Shown piece after piece: positions 31,282 through 37,532 of a stretch of 37,532 nt of DNA. The stretch is from NCBI GenBank assembly GCA_017396865.1, contig JAFQKO010000039.1:1-37532 (forward strand), read 5' to 3'. The DNA is from Clostridia bacterium. GTDB taxonomy: Bacteria > Bacillota_A > Clostridia > Oscillospirales > QAKW01. The position numbers and the translations under genes were made by a program. Under the pieces are notes generated by a model that saw only the letters and a list, made by a program, of their open reading frames with translations, was not told the DNA's origin and searched no databases. Position 1 is the first letter of the stretch. The number at the start of each line of letters is the position of its first letter.

Positions 31282-31799
31282 TTTCAAAAGCAGATTATGA
31301 ACGCTTACGGGATGCAGCCTGCGCCTATTATGAAAAGGCAGGCATTGTGATCACCGACGAGGAAAAGGCACGCATCGAGGTGACCGACCTCGGTTTGGGC
31401 CGCCCCGACGAGGTTGGCCTGCAGCTTTTAACCTACATCAACACCGAGCGGGTTTGCGCCAAGGAGATGGTGCTGATCCCCGGGCAGACCTGCCCCGAGC
31501 ATAAACACGTGCCATCCTATGGGCAAGCGGGCAAGGAAGAAACCTTCCGTTGCCGCTACGGTACGGTTTATCTCTACGTAAGCGGCGAGGGCAAGGAGGA
31601 GGATATCGTTGCCAAAAAGCCCTTCTCCCCCGTCACCGTTTTCCATGAGATCATTTTAAAGCCGGGCGAGCAATACACCATCATGCCCGAAACCCTGCAT
31701 TGGTTCCAGAGCGGCCCCGAGGGTGCGGTCATTTCGGAATTTTCCACCCGCAGCACCGACGAGACCGATTGGTTCACCGATAAAAACATTATTCGATAA
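31278..31799 (+). CDS. D-lyxose/D-mannose isomerase-type cupin (DUF1498 family)
   Basis: This 173-residue cytosolic enzyme matches the D-lyxose ketol-isomerase family, which interconverts D-lyxose and D-xylulose and often D-mannose and D-fructose. Metal ligands of the cupin barrel are visible: His75 and His77 in CPEHKHV, Glu88 in KEETFRCRYG, and His141 in PETLHWF. It overlaps the HTH-kinase stop by 4 bp and is followed after 14 bp by an aldolase. The natural substrate is inferred from the family. Confidence 0.85.
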   Translation: MISKADYERLRDAACAYYEKAGIVITDEEKARIEVTDLGLGRPDEVGLQLLTYINTERVCAKEMVLIPGQTCPEHKHVPSYGQAGKEETFRCRYGTVYLYVSGEGKEEDIVAKKPFSPVTVFHEIILKPGEQYTIMPETLHWFQSGPEGAVISEFSTRSTDETDWFTDKNIIR

Positions 31800-31813
31800 G
31801 GAGATATAAAACC

Positions 31814-32650
31814 ATGCTTGTTAATTTAAACGACGTTCTGAAAAAGGCGCAGGCCGAGCATTATGCCGTAGGCCTCTTCAACACCACCGACACCGATATG
31901 CTGGAGGCGGCCATCGCCGCCGCTGAGGAGCTGCGCTCCCCCATCATCATCGGCACCGCCGAGGTTCTGCTGCCCAGCGGCGACCTCAAGCTGATTGCCC
32001 CCTCCATCATCGCCGCCGCCAAGCGGGCCACCGTTCCCGTTGTTGTTCACTACGACCACGGTCTGACCTTCGACCGTTGCATGGAAGCCCTCAAGCTGGG
32101 CTTTTCCAGCATCATGTTCGACGGCTCTGCCGGTGATACCGAGCAGAACATGGCCGACACCCGCGAGATCGTGAAGATCGCCCATTCCTTCGGCGCTTCC
32201 GTTGAGGGCGAGATCGGACACGTGGGCGAAGCCGCCGCAGGCGACAACGCCGTTTCCGATCGCTACACCACCGTTGCCGAGGCCGAGGAATTCCTCGCCA
32301 AGACCGGCGTAGACGCACTGGCCATCGCCATCGGCACCGCCCACGGCGCCTATAAAGAGAAGCCCTGCCTCGACCTCGAGCGGCTCAAAGAGATCCGCTC
32401 TGCAGTCGACGTTCCCCTGGTGCTCCACGGTGGCTCCGGCCTCTCCGACGATGACTTCCGCAACTCCATCCGCGACGGCATCGCCAAGGTCAACATCTTC
32501 ACCGACCTCTGCGAGACCGGCAACAAGGCGATGGCCGAGGGCCTGGAAGAAGGGCTTGCCTACCTCGCCATCCGCGATAAAAAGGTGGCCGCCATCAAAG
32601 CATGCGTTATGAACAAGATGCGCCTTTTCGGCTCTGTCGGCAAGGCATAA
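31814..32650 (+). CDS. Class II ketose-bisphosphate aldolase (fructose/tagatose-type)
   Basis: This 278-residue cytosolic enzyme is a zinc-dependent class II aldolase. Visible features are VHYDHG with Asp81 and His82, EGEIGHVG with a catalytic Glu, IGTAHGAYK with a Zn-ligand His, and LHGGSGL with the third His. It cleaves a ketose-1-phosphate or 1,6-bisphosphate into DHAP plus an aldehyde. The start has AAGGAG. As last gene of the operon after kinase and isomerase it completes a route isomerase, kinase, aldolase. Whether the substrate is xylulose-1-phosphate or fructose-1-phosphate cannot be told. A strong terminator follows. Confidence 0.93.
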   Translation: MLVNLNDVLKKAQAEHYAVGLFNTTDTDMLEAAIAAAEELRSPIIIGTAEVLLPSGDLKLIAPSIIAAAKRATVPVVVHYDHGLTFDRCMEALKLGFSSIMFDGSAGDTEQNMADTREIVKIAHSFGASVEGEIGHVGEAAAGDNAVSDRYTTVAEAEEFLAKTGVDALAIAIGTAHGAYKEKPCLDLERLKEIRSAVDVPLVLHGGSGLSDDDFRNSIRDGIAKVNIFTDLCETGNKAMAEGLEEGLAYLAIRDKKVAAIKACVMNKMRLFGSVGKA

Positions 32651-32687
32651 AAATGACCCCTCGTTGCAAGCAACGAGGGGTCATTTT
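32650..32687. terminator. Bidirectional terminator after the aldolase
   Basis: A 17-bp perfect stem (32650-32666 with 32671-32687) with A-run and T-run flanks serves the converging aldolase and isomerase-like genes. Confidence 0.95.
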
Positions 32688-32692
32688 TAAAT

Positions 32693-33478
32693 TCATTTTA
32701 CAAAGTTGGCTTTCAGATAATCGGCGCTCATCTTGACGCTGTCGAAGGGATCGCCGGGGCAGGTATCCTGCTCAACGACGTAGTACTTGACACCGGCCTT
32801 CTCGGCGGTCTCCAAAATGGCTTCCCAATCCAGGTTACCGTTGCCGATCTCGGCAAAGAACTGATATCCGCGCTTCTCATCGAAATGGGGCAGGCGCTTC
32901 ATATCCTTCAGATGGAGGATATCGATTCTGCCGGCCAGCTTCTCGATCCAACGGCGCACGTCGCCGCCGCCATGCTGCACCCAGAAGGTATCCAGAACGA
33001 AAGAAACGTTATCCTTAACGAAGCCTTAAGCCATCATCTCCAGAGCGGTCTTGCCGTTATCCAGCTTGATCAGCTCATGGCTGTGGTTATGATAGGTAAA
33101 CTTCATACCATGCTCGGCGCACTTGGCGGCAACCGCATTAACACGGTCGATGAACTCGGCCCAGCCCTTGGAATCGGTCTCATCGGGCTTCACATGGTAG
33201 CCACCGATGCCCATCAGCTTGGTGCCCATTGCCTTATGGTTGGCCAGCGCCTGCTCAAAATCATTTTCCATCATAGCAAAATCATCGTGGGTACCGACGA
33301 TTTCCAAGCCTGCCTCAGCAGCCATTTTGCCGAACTCCTCATAGGAAACGGCGGGGGTGCCGGCGGTTTGGAAGCTGCTGTAGCCCATCTCCTTGATCTT
33401 CTTAAAGGTCATGGCGATGTTCTCGGCAGTATCCATCGTATTGCGTACGGTATAGATCTGCAAACCGAATTCTTTCAT
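32693..33478 (-). pseudogene. Sugar phosphate isomerase/epimerase (xylose-isomerase-like barrel) split by an in-frame stop
   Basis: Two parts in the same frame form one TIM-barrel isomerase of 261 codons. The first (33478-33029) begins MKEFGLQIYTVRNTMDTAEN and includes GTHDDFAMMENDFEQALANH and YHNHSHEL. A TAA at 33028-33026 follows TALEMMA. The frame then continues as GFVKDNVSFVLDTFWVQHGG, with ILHLKDMKR and the end of the family. The stop lies where a Glu (GAA) would fit, so a single G-to-T change could explain it. The upstream half has AAAAGGAG and a promoter. It may be a recent nonsense mutation, a sequencing error, or two chains. Intact members act on sugar phosphates or inositol derivatives. 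The metal-site residues are spread over both halves, so the short form is unlikely to be active. Confidence 0.88.
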
Positions 33479-33507
33479 GGTAAAAAACTCCTTTTAATTT
33501 TTTTAAC

Positions 33508-33536
33508 ATCATATCATATTTTTAATTAAAATTCAA
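33508..33536 (-). promoter_or_regulatory. Predicted promoter of the isomerase-like gene
   Basis: TTGAAT (33536-33531), 17-nt spacer and TATGAT (33513-33508) on the minus strand. Confidence 0.6.
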
Positions 33537-33544
33537 TATCCGCT

Positions 33545-33572
33545 TTGTTTTTTTATCAATTCGTTGTATAAT
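33545..33572 (+). promoter_or_regulatory. Predicted promoter of the SDR gene
   Basis: TATAAT at 33567-33572 with a weak TTGTTT (33545-33550) at 16 nt, 25 nt before the start. Confidence 0.5.
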
Positions 33573-33597
33573 AGAGAAAACATCGGGAGGGATTGAA

Positions 33598-34368
33598 ATG
33601 AAAATTGCTGTGATCACCGGTGCCAGCAGCGGCATCGGGCGTGAATTTACTCTGCAGGCGACCGCCAACGAGGCTTTCGACGAGGTATGGGTGATCGCCC
33701 GCCGCGCCGACCGCCTGGAGGCGCTGAAAAATGAACTCAACGTTCCTGTTCGGGTATTACCGATGGATCTGACCGATCCGCAATGCCTGCAGAACTACGA
33801 GGCTCTGCTCCAAACCGAGCAGCCGCAGGTTTCCCTGCTGATCAACGCAGGCGGCTTTGGCAAATTCGGGCGCTACGACGAAATTCCGCTGCAGGACTGC
33901 ATGAATATGATCGAGCTGAACTGCAAGGCGCTGGTTGCCATGACCCAGATCACCCTGCCCTACGTTGAAGAGGGCGGGCGGATCATTCAAGTGGATTCCC
34001 TTTCGGCCTTTCAGCCGGTTCCCTATCTGAACGTCTACGCCGCCACCAAGGCGTTTGTTTTGAGCTATTCCCGCGGGCTTCGTGCCGAGCTGAAGGCACG
34101 CAACATCCGCGTTCTGGCCTTTTGCCCCGGCTGGGTAAAGACCGAATTTTTCGATCACGCCGAGCAGACCAGCAAATCTGCCGTTGTCTACTTTAATCAG
34201 ATCTTTACCCCCCAAGAGGTGGTAAAGGCTGCGCTGAAGGCGCTCAAAAAGGGCAAGGCCGTTTGCGTACCCGGCTGGCGCATCAAGCTGCAGGTGCTGG
34301 GGGTTAAGCTGCTGCCGACGTCATGGGTCATCAAGATCTGGCTCAAGCAGCAGAAGAAGGGAATATAA
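33598..34368 (+). CDS. Short-chain dehydrogenase/reductase (SDR)
   Basis: This 256-residue cytosolic classical SDR has TGASSGIG (7-14) for NAD(P) binding, INAGGFG (about 82-88), and the catalytic Ser134 in QVDSLSAFQ with Tyr147 and Lys151 in NVYAATKAF. A Lys-rich C-terminal helix (KIWLKQQKKGI) might be membrane-associated. The Arg34/Arg35 pair after the second strand (WVIARRADRLE) favours NADPH. The substrate cannot be assigned. The start ATG 33598 follows GGGAGG at 33585-33590, 7 nt away. A single-gene unit, it ends near a bidirectional hairpin at 34407. Confidence 0.92.
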   Translation: MKIAVITGASSGIGREFTLQATANEAFDEVWVIARRADRLEALKNELNVPVRVLPMDLTDPQCLQNYEALLQTEQPQVSLLINAGGFGKFGRYDEIPLQDCMNMIELNCKALVAMTQITLPYVEEGGRIIQVDSLSAFQPVPYLNVYAATKAFVLSYSRGLRAELKARNIRVLAFCPGWVKTEFFDHAEQTSKSAVVYFNQIFTPQEVVKAALKALKKGKAVCVPGWRIKLQVLGVKLLPTSWVIKIWLKQQKKGI

Positions 34369-34406
34369 AAATTGCCTGAACCGCAAAGGGCAAGAATTAT
34401 ATAAAA

Positions 34407-34436
34407 AACGGGGCTGTATTTTTTTACAGCCCCGTT
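34407..34436. terminator. Terminator between SDR and E2-like genes
   Basis: A 12-bp stem (34407-34418 with 34425-34436), 6-nt loop, followed on the minus strand by six T. It mainly serves the E2-like gene and could help stop the SDR transcript. Confidence 0.88.
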
Positions 34437-34439
34437 GCG

Positions 34440-35303
34440 TTATTTTTCTTCAATTTTAAAGATCTTACGGATCTCTTCGTCGATCACCTCGGGCGGCTGC
34501 TCCAGCTTTTCGGGGTGCTTCATATAATCCTGGAAGCGGCGGAAGGCGATAGCAAAATAGCTGCCGTCGGCAATACGCTCATCCATCACAAAGCCGATGG
34601 GCATACACTTTTGGAAGATGATCTCGCCGCCCTTACGCTTGGGCACCTCGCGGCTATTACCCATTGCGGCAGCGATGGAGGTGGTGCCAAACTCGTAGAC
34701 GTGGTGGTAAATAGAATCGGTACGGATACTGGCCAGATCGGTGAGCAGCAAGGAAATATGGAAGGGGCTCATATCGATCAACTTTTTGGGCAGCAGGCCA
34801 TGCTTATCCATCCAGCGGAACAGCGCAACGGCGCCCCGCACCAAGCCCGGCACGGAGAGCAGAATTTTAATCATCTTTTCGGTGCCGTTCTTCGGATCCT
34901 CCCGGCGGTTGGCTTCGATATACTCGGTCAACTTTTTCTGCACCTCAAAGATCGTATCGGTGGGCAGCAGATAGATTTTCGACATGGTGCCGCCATCGGT
35001 CATGGAGCCCTTCAACACCACCATCCCCACCGAGATCTCCTTGCGGGCATACAGCTTACTGTTTACCACAAAATGATTGAGCTTCGGAAATTCAGCCAGC
35101 ACACGCACGTAGGCCGCCATAACGACTGCCAGACGGGAGAGCAAAACCCCTTCATCCCGCTTACGGTGCACGTATTCCACCATCGGATCCTGCGGAATAT
35201 CCAGCGTGATCATATTCATCGAATCAACCCGCTTATTCATAATATAAGCGGCGACCTGATACATAGGCTTTTCGTTGCGATAACGAATTCCGTCTCTTCT
35301 CAT
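34440..35303 (-). CDS. Stand-alone 2-oxoacid dehydrogenase E2-like acyltransferase domain, catalytic His replaced
   Basis: This 287-residue protein is related to the catalytic domain of E2 acyltransferases and chloramphenicol acetyltransferase, but has no lipoyl or peripheral-subunit-binding domain. Typical E2 ends with DHRxxDG; here it reads DERIADG (241-247), with Glu242 in place of the His that activates CoA thiol. FPKLNHFVVNSKLYARKEIS (about 92-111) and KRKGGEIIFQKCMPIGFVM are also E2-like. Members of this stand-alone Clostridial kind may be non-catalytic or use another residue. The start ATG 35303 has AGGGG upstream and a TTGAAA-17-TATAAT promoter divergent from that of the DMT transporter. 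The role is unknown. Confidence 0.8.
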   Translation of the reverse strand: MRRDGIRYRNEKPMYQVAAYIMNKRVDSMNMITLDIPQDPMVEYVHRKRDEGVLLSRLAVVMAAYVRVLAEFPKLNHFVVNSKLYARKEISVGMVVLKGSMTDGGTMSKIYLLPTDTIFEVQKKLTEYIEANRREDPKNGTEKMIKILLSVPGLVRGAVALFRWMDKHGLLPKKLIDMSPFHISLLLTDLASIRTDSIYHHVYEFGTTSIAAAMGNSREVPKRKGGEIIFQKCMPIGFVMDERIADGSYFAIAFRRFQDYMKHPEKLEQPPEVIDEEIRKIFKIEEK

Positions 35304-35334
35304 ATAATTTCCCCTAAAATTCCTATTTTTCTAC

Positions 35335-35363
35335 ATTATACACCATAATCGTTGATTTTTCAA
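35335..35363 (-). promoter_or_regulatory. Predicted promoter of the E2-like gene
   Basis: TTGAAA (35363-35358), 17-nt spacer and TATAAT (35340-35335) on the minus strand. Confidence 0.8.
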
Positions 35364-35375
35364 GTTTTTTTGCTA

Positions 35376-35404
35376 TTGCTTTCTTTTTCAATCTTTGATA
35401 AAAT
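35376..35404 (+). promoter_or_regulatory. Predicted promoter of the DMT transporter
   Basis: TTGCTT (35376-35381), 17-nt spacer and TAAAAT (35399-35404), 29 nt before the start. It is back to back with the E2-like gene promoter. Confidence 0.65.
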
Positions 35405-35432
35405 GTTTTTATATTTTCATTGCGAGGTAGTT

Positions 35433-36326
35433 ATGAAGTATAATCTATGCGCCATCGTTGCCGCCTTCATCTGGGGTACCGCCTTTGTTGCCCAGAGCGT
35501 TGGCGCCGATCTTTTACCCACCTTTGCCTTTAATACGGTGCGTTCGCTGATCGCAACCGTTGCATTATTGATTCTTTTGGCGGTTCTCTCCAAGATCAGG
35601 AAGCAGTCCTTTCTGCCACCGAAACAAAACCGTAAGCCGCTACTGATCGGCGGTCTCCTTTGCGGAACGGCGCTGGCGATCGCCTCCGGCCTGCAGCAGC
35701 ACGCGCTGGCTACCGCCCCGCCGGGCAAGGCAGGCTTTCTGACCGCCCTTTATTTGGTATTGGTACCCATCGCGGGGCTGCTGCTCTTCCGCCGCAAGGT
35801 CTCCCTTTCGGTTTGGCTGGCGGTGGGGCTGGCCACCGTTGGTCTCTATCTCCTTTGCATGACCGACAGCAGCTTTACCATCGAGCTGAGTGACCTGCTT
35901 TTGATCCTCTGCGCCATCAGCTTTACCGTTCATATTCTGTTGATCGATTATTTCACCAAGCGGGTAGACGCCGTTCGGCTTTCCTGCCTGCAATTCTTTA
36001 TGGTGGCCGTTATTTCCGCCCTACTCATTCCAATCCTCGACGAGCCGCCCGATTGGAGCCTGCTGCCCCAATGCGCTGTGCCGCTGCTCTACACCGGTGT
36101 GCTCTCCAGCGGCGTTGCCTTTACCCTGCAGATCGTGGCGCAAAAGGGCTCTAATCCCACGGTCATCACCGTTTTGATGAGCTTGGAATCCCTCTTTGCC
36201 GTTTTGGCCGACGCAGCCTTGGGCGGCAGTCTGACTCCCCGCGAATACGTTGGCTGCGCCGTCATGCTGGCGGCGGTCATCCTCGCCCAGCTCCCACCCC
36301 TTGACAAGCTGCGCAAAAAGGTGTAG
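35433..36326 (+). CDS. DMT/EamA family transporter
   Basis: This 297-residue membrane protein has ten predicted helices in two EamA repeats, the layout of drug/metabolite transporters. The first repeat opens MKYNLCAIVAAFIWGTAFVA and the second begins near FTIELSDLLLILCAISFTVH, with YTGVLSSGVAFTLQIVAQKG and SLESLFAVLADAALGGSLTP as typical later segments. The open frame extends back to 35352, but GAGG in GCGAGGTAG places the start at ATG 35433. Relatives move amino acids or small metabolites. The next gene's promoter lies in its last codons. Confidence 0.92.
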   Translation: MKYNLCAIVAAFIWGTAFVAQSVGADLLPTFAFNTVRSLIATVALLILLAVLSKIRKQSFLPPKQNRKPLLIGGLLCGTALAIASGLQQHALATAPPGKAGFLTALYLVLVPIAGLLLFRRKVSLSVWLAVGLATVGLYLLCMTDSSFTIELSDLLLILCAISFTVHILLIDYFTKRVDAVRLSCLQFFMVAVISALLIPILDEPPDWSLLPQCAVPLLYTGVLSSGVAFTLQIVAQKGSNPTVITVLMSLESLFAVLADAALGGSLTPREYVGCAVMLAAVILAQLPPLDKLRKKV

Positions 36327-36335
36327 AATTACACC
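36301..36335 (+). promoter_or_regulatory. Consensus promoter with operator-like palindrome for the small HTH gene
   Basis: TTGACA (36301-36306), 17-nt spacer and TAGAAT (36324-36329). The palindrome GGTGTA/TACACC (36320-36325 and 36330-36335, 4-nt spacer) covers the -10 box, so an autoregulator could block it. The promoter overlaps the DMT stop. Confidence 0.75.
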
Positions 36336-36347
36336 GAGGTGAGAAAT

Positions 36348-36779
36348 ATGACGCGAGACTCCTTTATTGCCCTCTGCGACCGCAAAGAAAAGCTGGTACG
36401 CAACGAGCTGAAGCTCAGCCAGGAGAAAATGAGCGCCCTTTTGGGGCTCTCCAAAAAGACCTTGGTGGAGATCGAAAAATGGCGTTCGTCCCTCGGGTGG
36501 CAGGGCGCCGTTACCCTCTGCACGTTATTCCAGAATACCCATGAGATCACCATCACCTTCGGATCGGATATTCCCTCTCTGCTGCGCGCCCTTTCGGAGG
36601 AGGCGGCCTACCTGCCGCCGGTGGAAACACCCCATGCCCGCTGGGTGGAGATCCTGAAGCTTTCCGAGCATACCATTGAGCAAAACACCGCCAGCCAGCT
36701 TTACCGCCTGCGCAAGGGCGAGGAAACGCTGACCTCCGCCTTTGAGCTCTCGGAGCTGAGAAAACGGTGCGGAATTTAA
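36348..36779 (+). CDS. Small helix-turn-helix regulator
   Basis: This 143-residue protein has an N-terminal XRE-like helix-turn-helix (about 10-60, LVRNELKLSQEKMSALLGLS, KKTLVEIEKW) and a C-terminal part (about 85-143) with no recognised fold, perhaps for dimerisation. The frame can begin at GTG 36339, but GAGGTGA points to ATG 36348. A palindrome overlaps its -10 box, so negative autoregulation is likely. The tail (LRKGEETLTSAFELSELRKR) is charged and probably helical. The target is unknown; the DMT gene is one candidate. Confidence 0.75.
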   Translation: MTRDSFIALCDRKEKLVRNELKLSQEKMSALLGLSKKTLVEIEKWRSSLGWQGAVTLCTLFQNTHEITITFGSDIPSLLRALSEEAAYLPPVETPHARWVEILKLSEHTIEQNTASQLYRLRKGEETLTSAFELSELRKRCGI

Positions 36780-36788
36780 GAAAAAGCC

Positions 36789-36816
36789 TTGCAAAATCCC
36801 CATTTTATGCTAAAAT
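36789..36816 (+). promoter_or_regulatory. Predicted promoter of serS
   Basis: TTGCAA (36789-36794), 16-nt spacer and TAAAAT (36811-36816). Only about 30 nt of leader follow, so no T-box riboswitch is present. Confidence 0.65.
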
Positions 36817-36849
36817 AATCTTATTACAAATACAAAGAGGAATCAAAAC

Positions 36850-37532
36850 ATGCTGGACATTAAGTTTATTCGGGAAAACCCCGAAGCCGTTAAAGAAAAC
36901 ATCCGTAAAAAGTTTAAGGATGCCAAGCTCCCCTTGGTGGACGAAGCGATCGCCCTCTACGAGGAAAAGCTGGCCTCCAATAAGCGCGCCGATGATCTGC
37001 GCGCCAACCGCAACCGCCTCAGCAAGCAGATCGGTATGCTGATGGGTCAGGGCAAGCGCGAGGAAGCCGAAGAGGTCAAGGCGCAGGTCAGTGCCCAGGC
37101 CGCAGAGCTGGCTGAGCTGCAGGTCAAGGAAGGCGAGCTGCAGGCCAAGCTCAATGAAGTCATGATGAAGATCCCCCAGATGGTGGACGATTCCGTGCCC
37201 GTTGGTAAAAACGACGAGGAGAACGTGGAGGTCGAGCAGTTCGGCGCCCAGACCAACCCCGATTTCGAGATCCCCTACCACACCGATATTATGGCAAAAT
37301 TCGCCGGCATCGATAAGGAGGCTGCAGGCCGTGTGGCAGGCGAAGGCTTCTACTACCTGATGGGCGATATTGCCCGTCTGCACAGCGCTGTTCTGGCCTA
37401 TGCCCGCGATTTCATGATCGATAAGGGCTTCACCTATTGCATCCCGCCCTTTATGATCCGCAGCAACGTCGTGACCGGCGTTATGAGCTTTGAAGAGATG
37501 GACGCCATGATGTATAAGATCGAGGGCGAGGA
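36850..37532 (+). CDS. serS: Seryl-tRNA synthetase, 3' end beyond window
   Basis: This is the N-terminal part (227 codons) of the class II seryl-tRNA synthetase, which charges tRNA-Ser in the cytosol. It begins MLDIKFIRENPEAVKENIRK, the standard start of bacterial SerRS, and continues into the long antiparallel coiled coil that contacts the tRNA variable arm (about 30-105, ADDLRANRNRLSKQIGMLMG). The catalytic domain begins with the motif 1 region near GRVAGEGFYYLMGDIARLHS. The frame is open at the window end. The start ATG 36850 has AGAGG upstream. Unlike many Firmicutes serS genes it lacks a T-box leader. Confidence 0.96.
   Translation, partial: MLDIKFIRENPEAVKENIRKKFKDAKLPLVDEAIALYEEKLASNKRADDLRANRNRLSKQIGMLMGQGKREEAEEVKAQVSAQAAELAELQVKEGELQAKLNEVMMKIPQMVDDSVPVGKNDEENVEVEQFGAQTNPDFEIPYHTDIMAKFAGIDKEAAGRVAGEGFYYLMGDIARLHSAVLAYARDFMIDKGFTYCIPPFMIRSNVVTGVMSFEEMDAMMYKIEGE

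Noticed and set aside
33026..33028. Recoding of the stop as selenocysteine or pyrrolysine
   Set aside because: The codon is TAA, which is not used for either, and Glu fits the family at that place.
36817..36849. T-box riboswitch before serS
   Set aside because: Only about 30 nt separate promoter and start; there is no T-box sequence or specifier stem.

Overview
The window looks like a chromosomal segment of a Gram-positive Clostridia-type bacterium, possibly an Oscillospirales-like gut commensal. The evidence is AGGAGG-type ribosome binding sites, many TTGACA-17-TATAAT promoters, an LTA-synthase-like phosphoglycerol transferase, an LCP cell-wall protein, an SLH-anchored glucosaminidase, and host or plant glycan enzymes (GH29, GH2). 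Base composition is moderately GC-rich except for an AT-rich island at about 18.7-20.9 kb. The taxonomic placement is inference.

Layout. 1-4.9 kb (minus strand): a Gfo/Idh/MocA oxidoreductase cut by the window edge, a CDF metal exporter, an SLH/SH3/glucosaminidase wall protein and yebC. 5.1-6.8 kb (plus): an ECF-type S component overlapping a second oxidoreductase. 7.0-9.8 kb (minus): LTA-synthase-like protein and an AraC regulator divergent from a GH29 fucosidase (9.9-11.3 kb). 11.3-15.1 kb (minus): LCP protein with a 19-unit PDGT tail, and tex. 15.1-18.7 kb (plus): MATE transporter plus GH2 beta-mannosidase-like enzyme. 18.7-20.9 kb: an AT-rich island with a secreted metzincin protease, a lipoprotein, a possible 10-codon leader ORF, a nested structured element and 74-nt repeats. 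20.9-22.4 kb: a DUF1846 protein.

The most unusual region is 22.5-29.9 kb, read right to left. Two overlapping WYL-domain regulator genes end in a terminator. A promoter then directs transcription into about 870 nt without a convincing protein gene, filled with roughly ten hairpin RNAs (26753-27620). Seven of these begin with a 5' strand of form AAG plus four more stem-region bases, then three bases, then CAGCAA, with the CAGCAA box exactly 10 nt from the element's 5' end in all seven; the strand is closed by a complementary 3' strand ending CTT. Two elements contain tRNA-like arms with canonical T-loops. The array leads straight into a DUF2828 (TROVE/Ro60-like, vWA) protein, the RNA ligase RtcB and a nucleotidyltransferase with an ankyrin-like tail and an apparent -1 frameshift. 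I read this as an RNA repair or RNA quality-control operon whose leader encodes a family of Y-RNA-like, partly tRNA-mimicking RNAs for the DUF2828 ring protein.

30.0-32.7 kb (plus): a sugar operon with an XRE-HTH/PfkB kinase fusion, a D-lyxose isomerase-type cupin and a class II aldolase. It diverges from the WYL genes across a long inverted repeat. 32.7-37.5 kb: a sugar-phosphate isomerase-like gene broken by one in-frame stop, an SDR, an E2-acyltransferase-like protein with Glu in place of the catalytic His, a DMT transporter, a small HTH regulator with an operator-like palindrome, and the start of serS.
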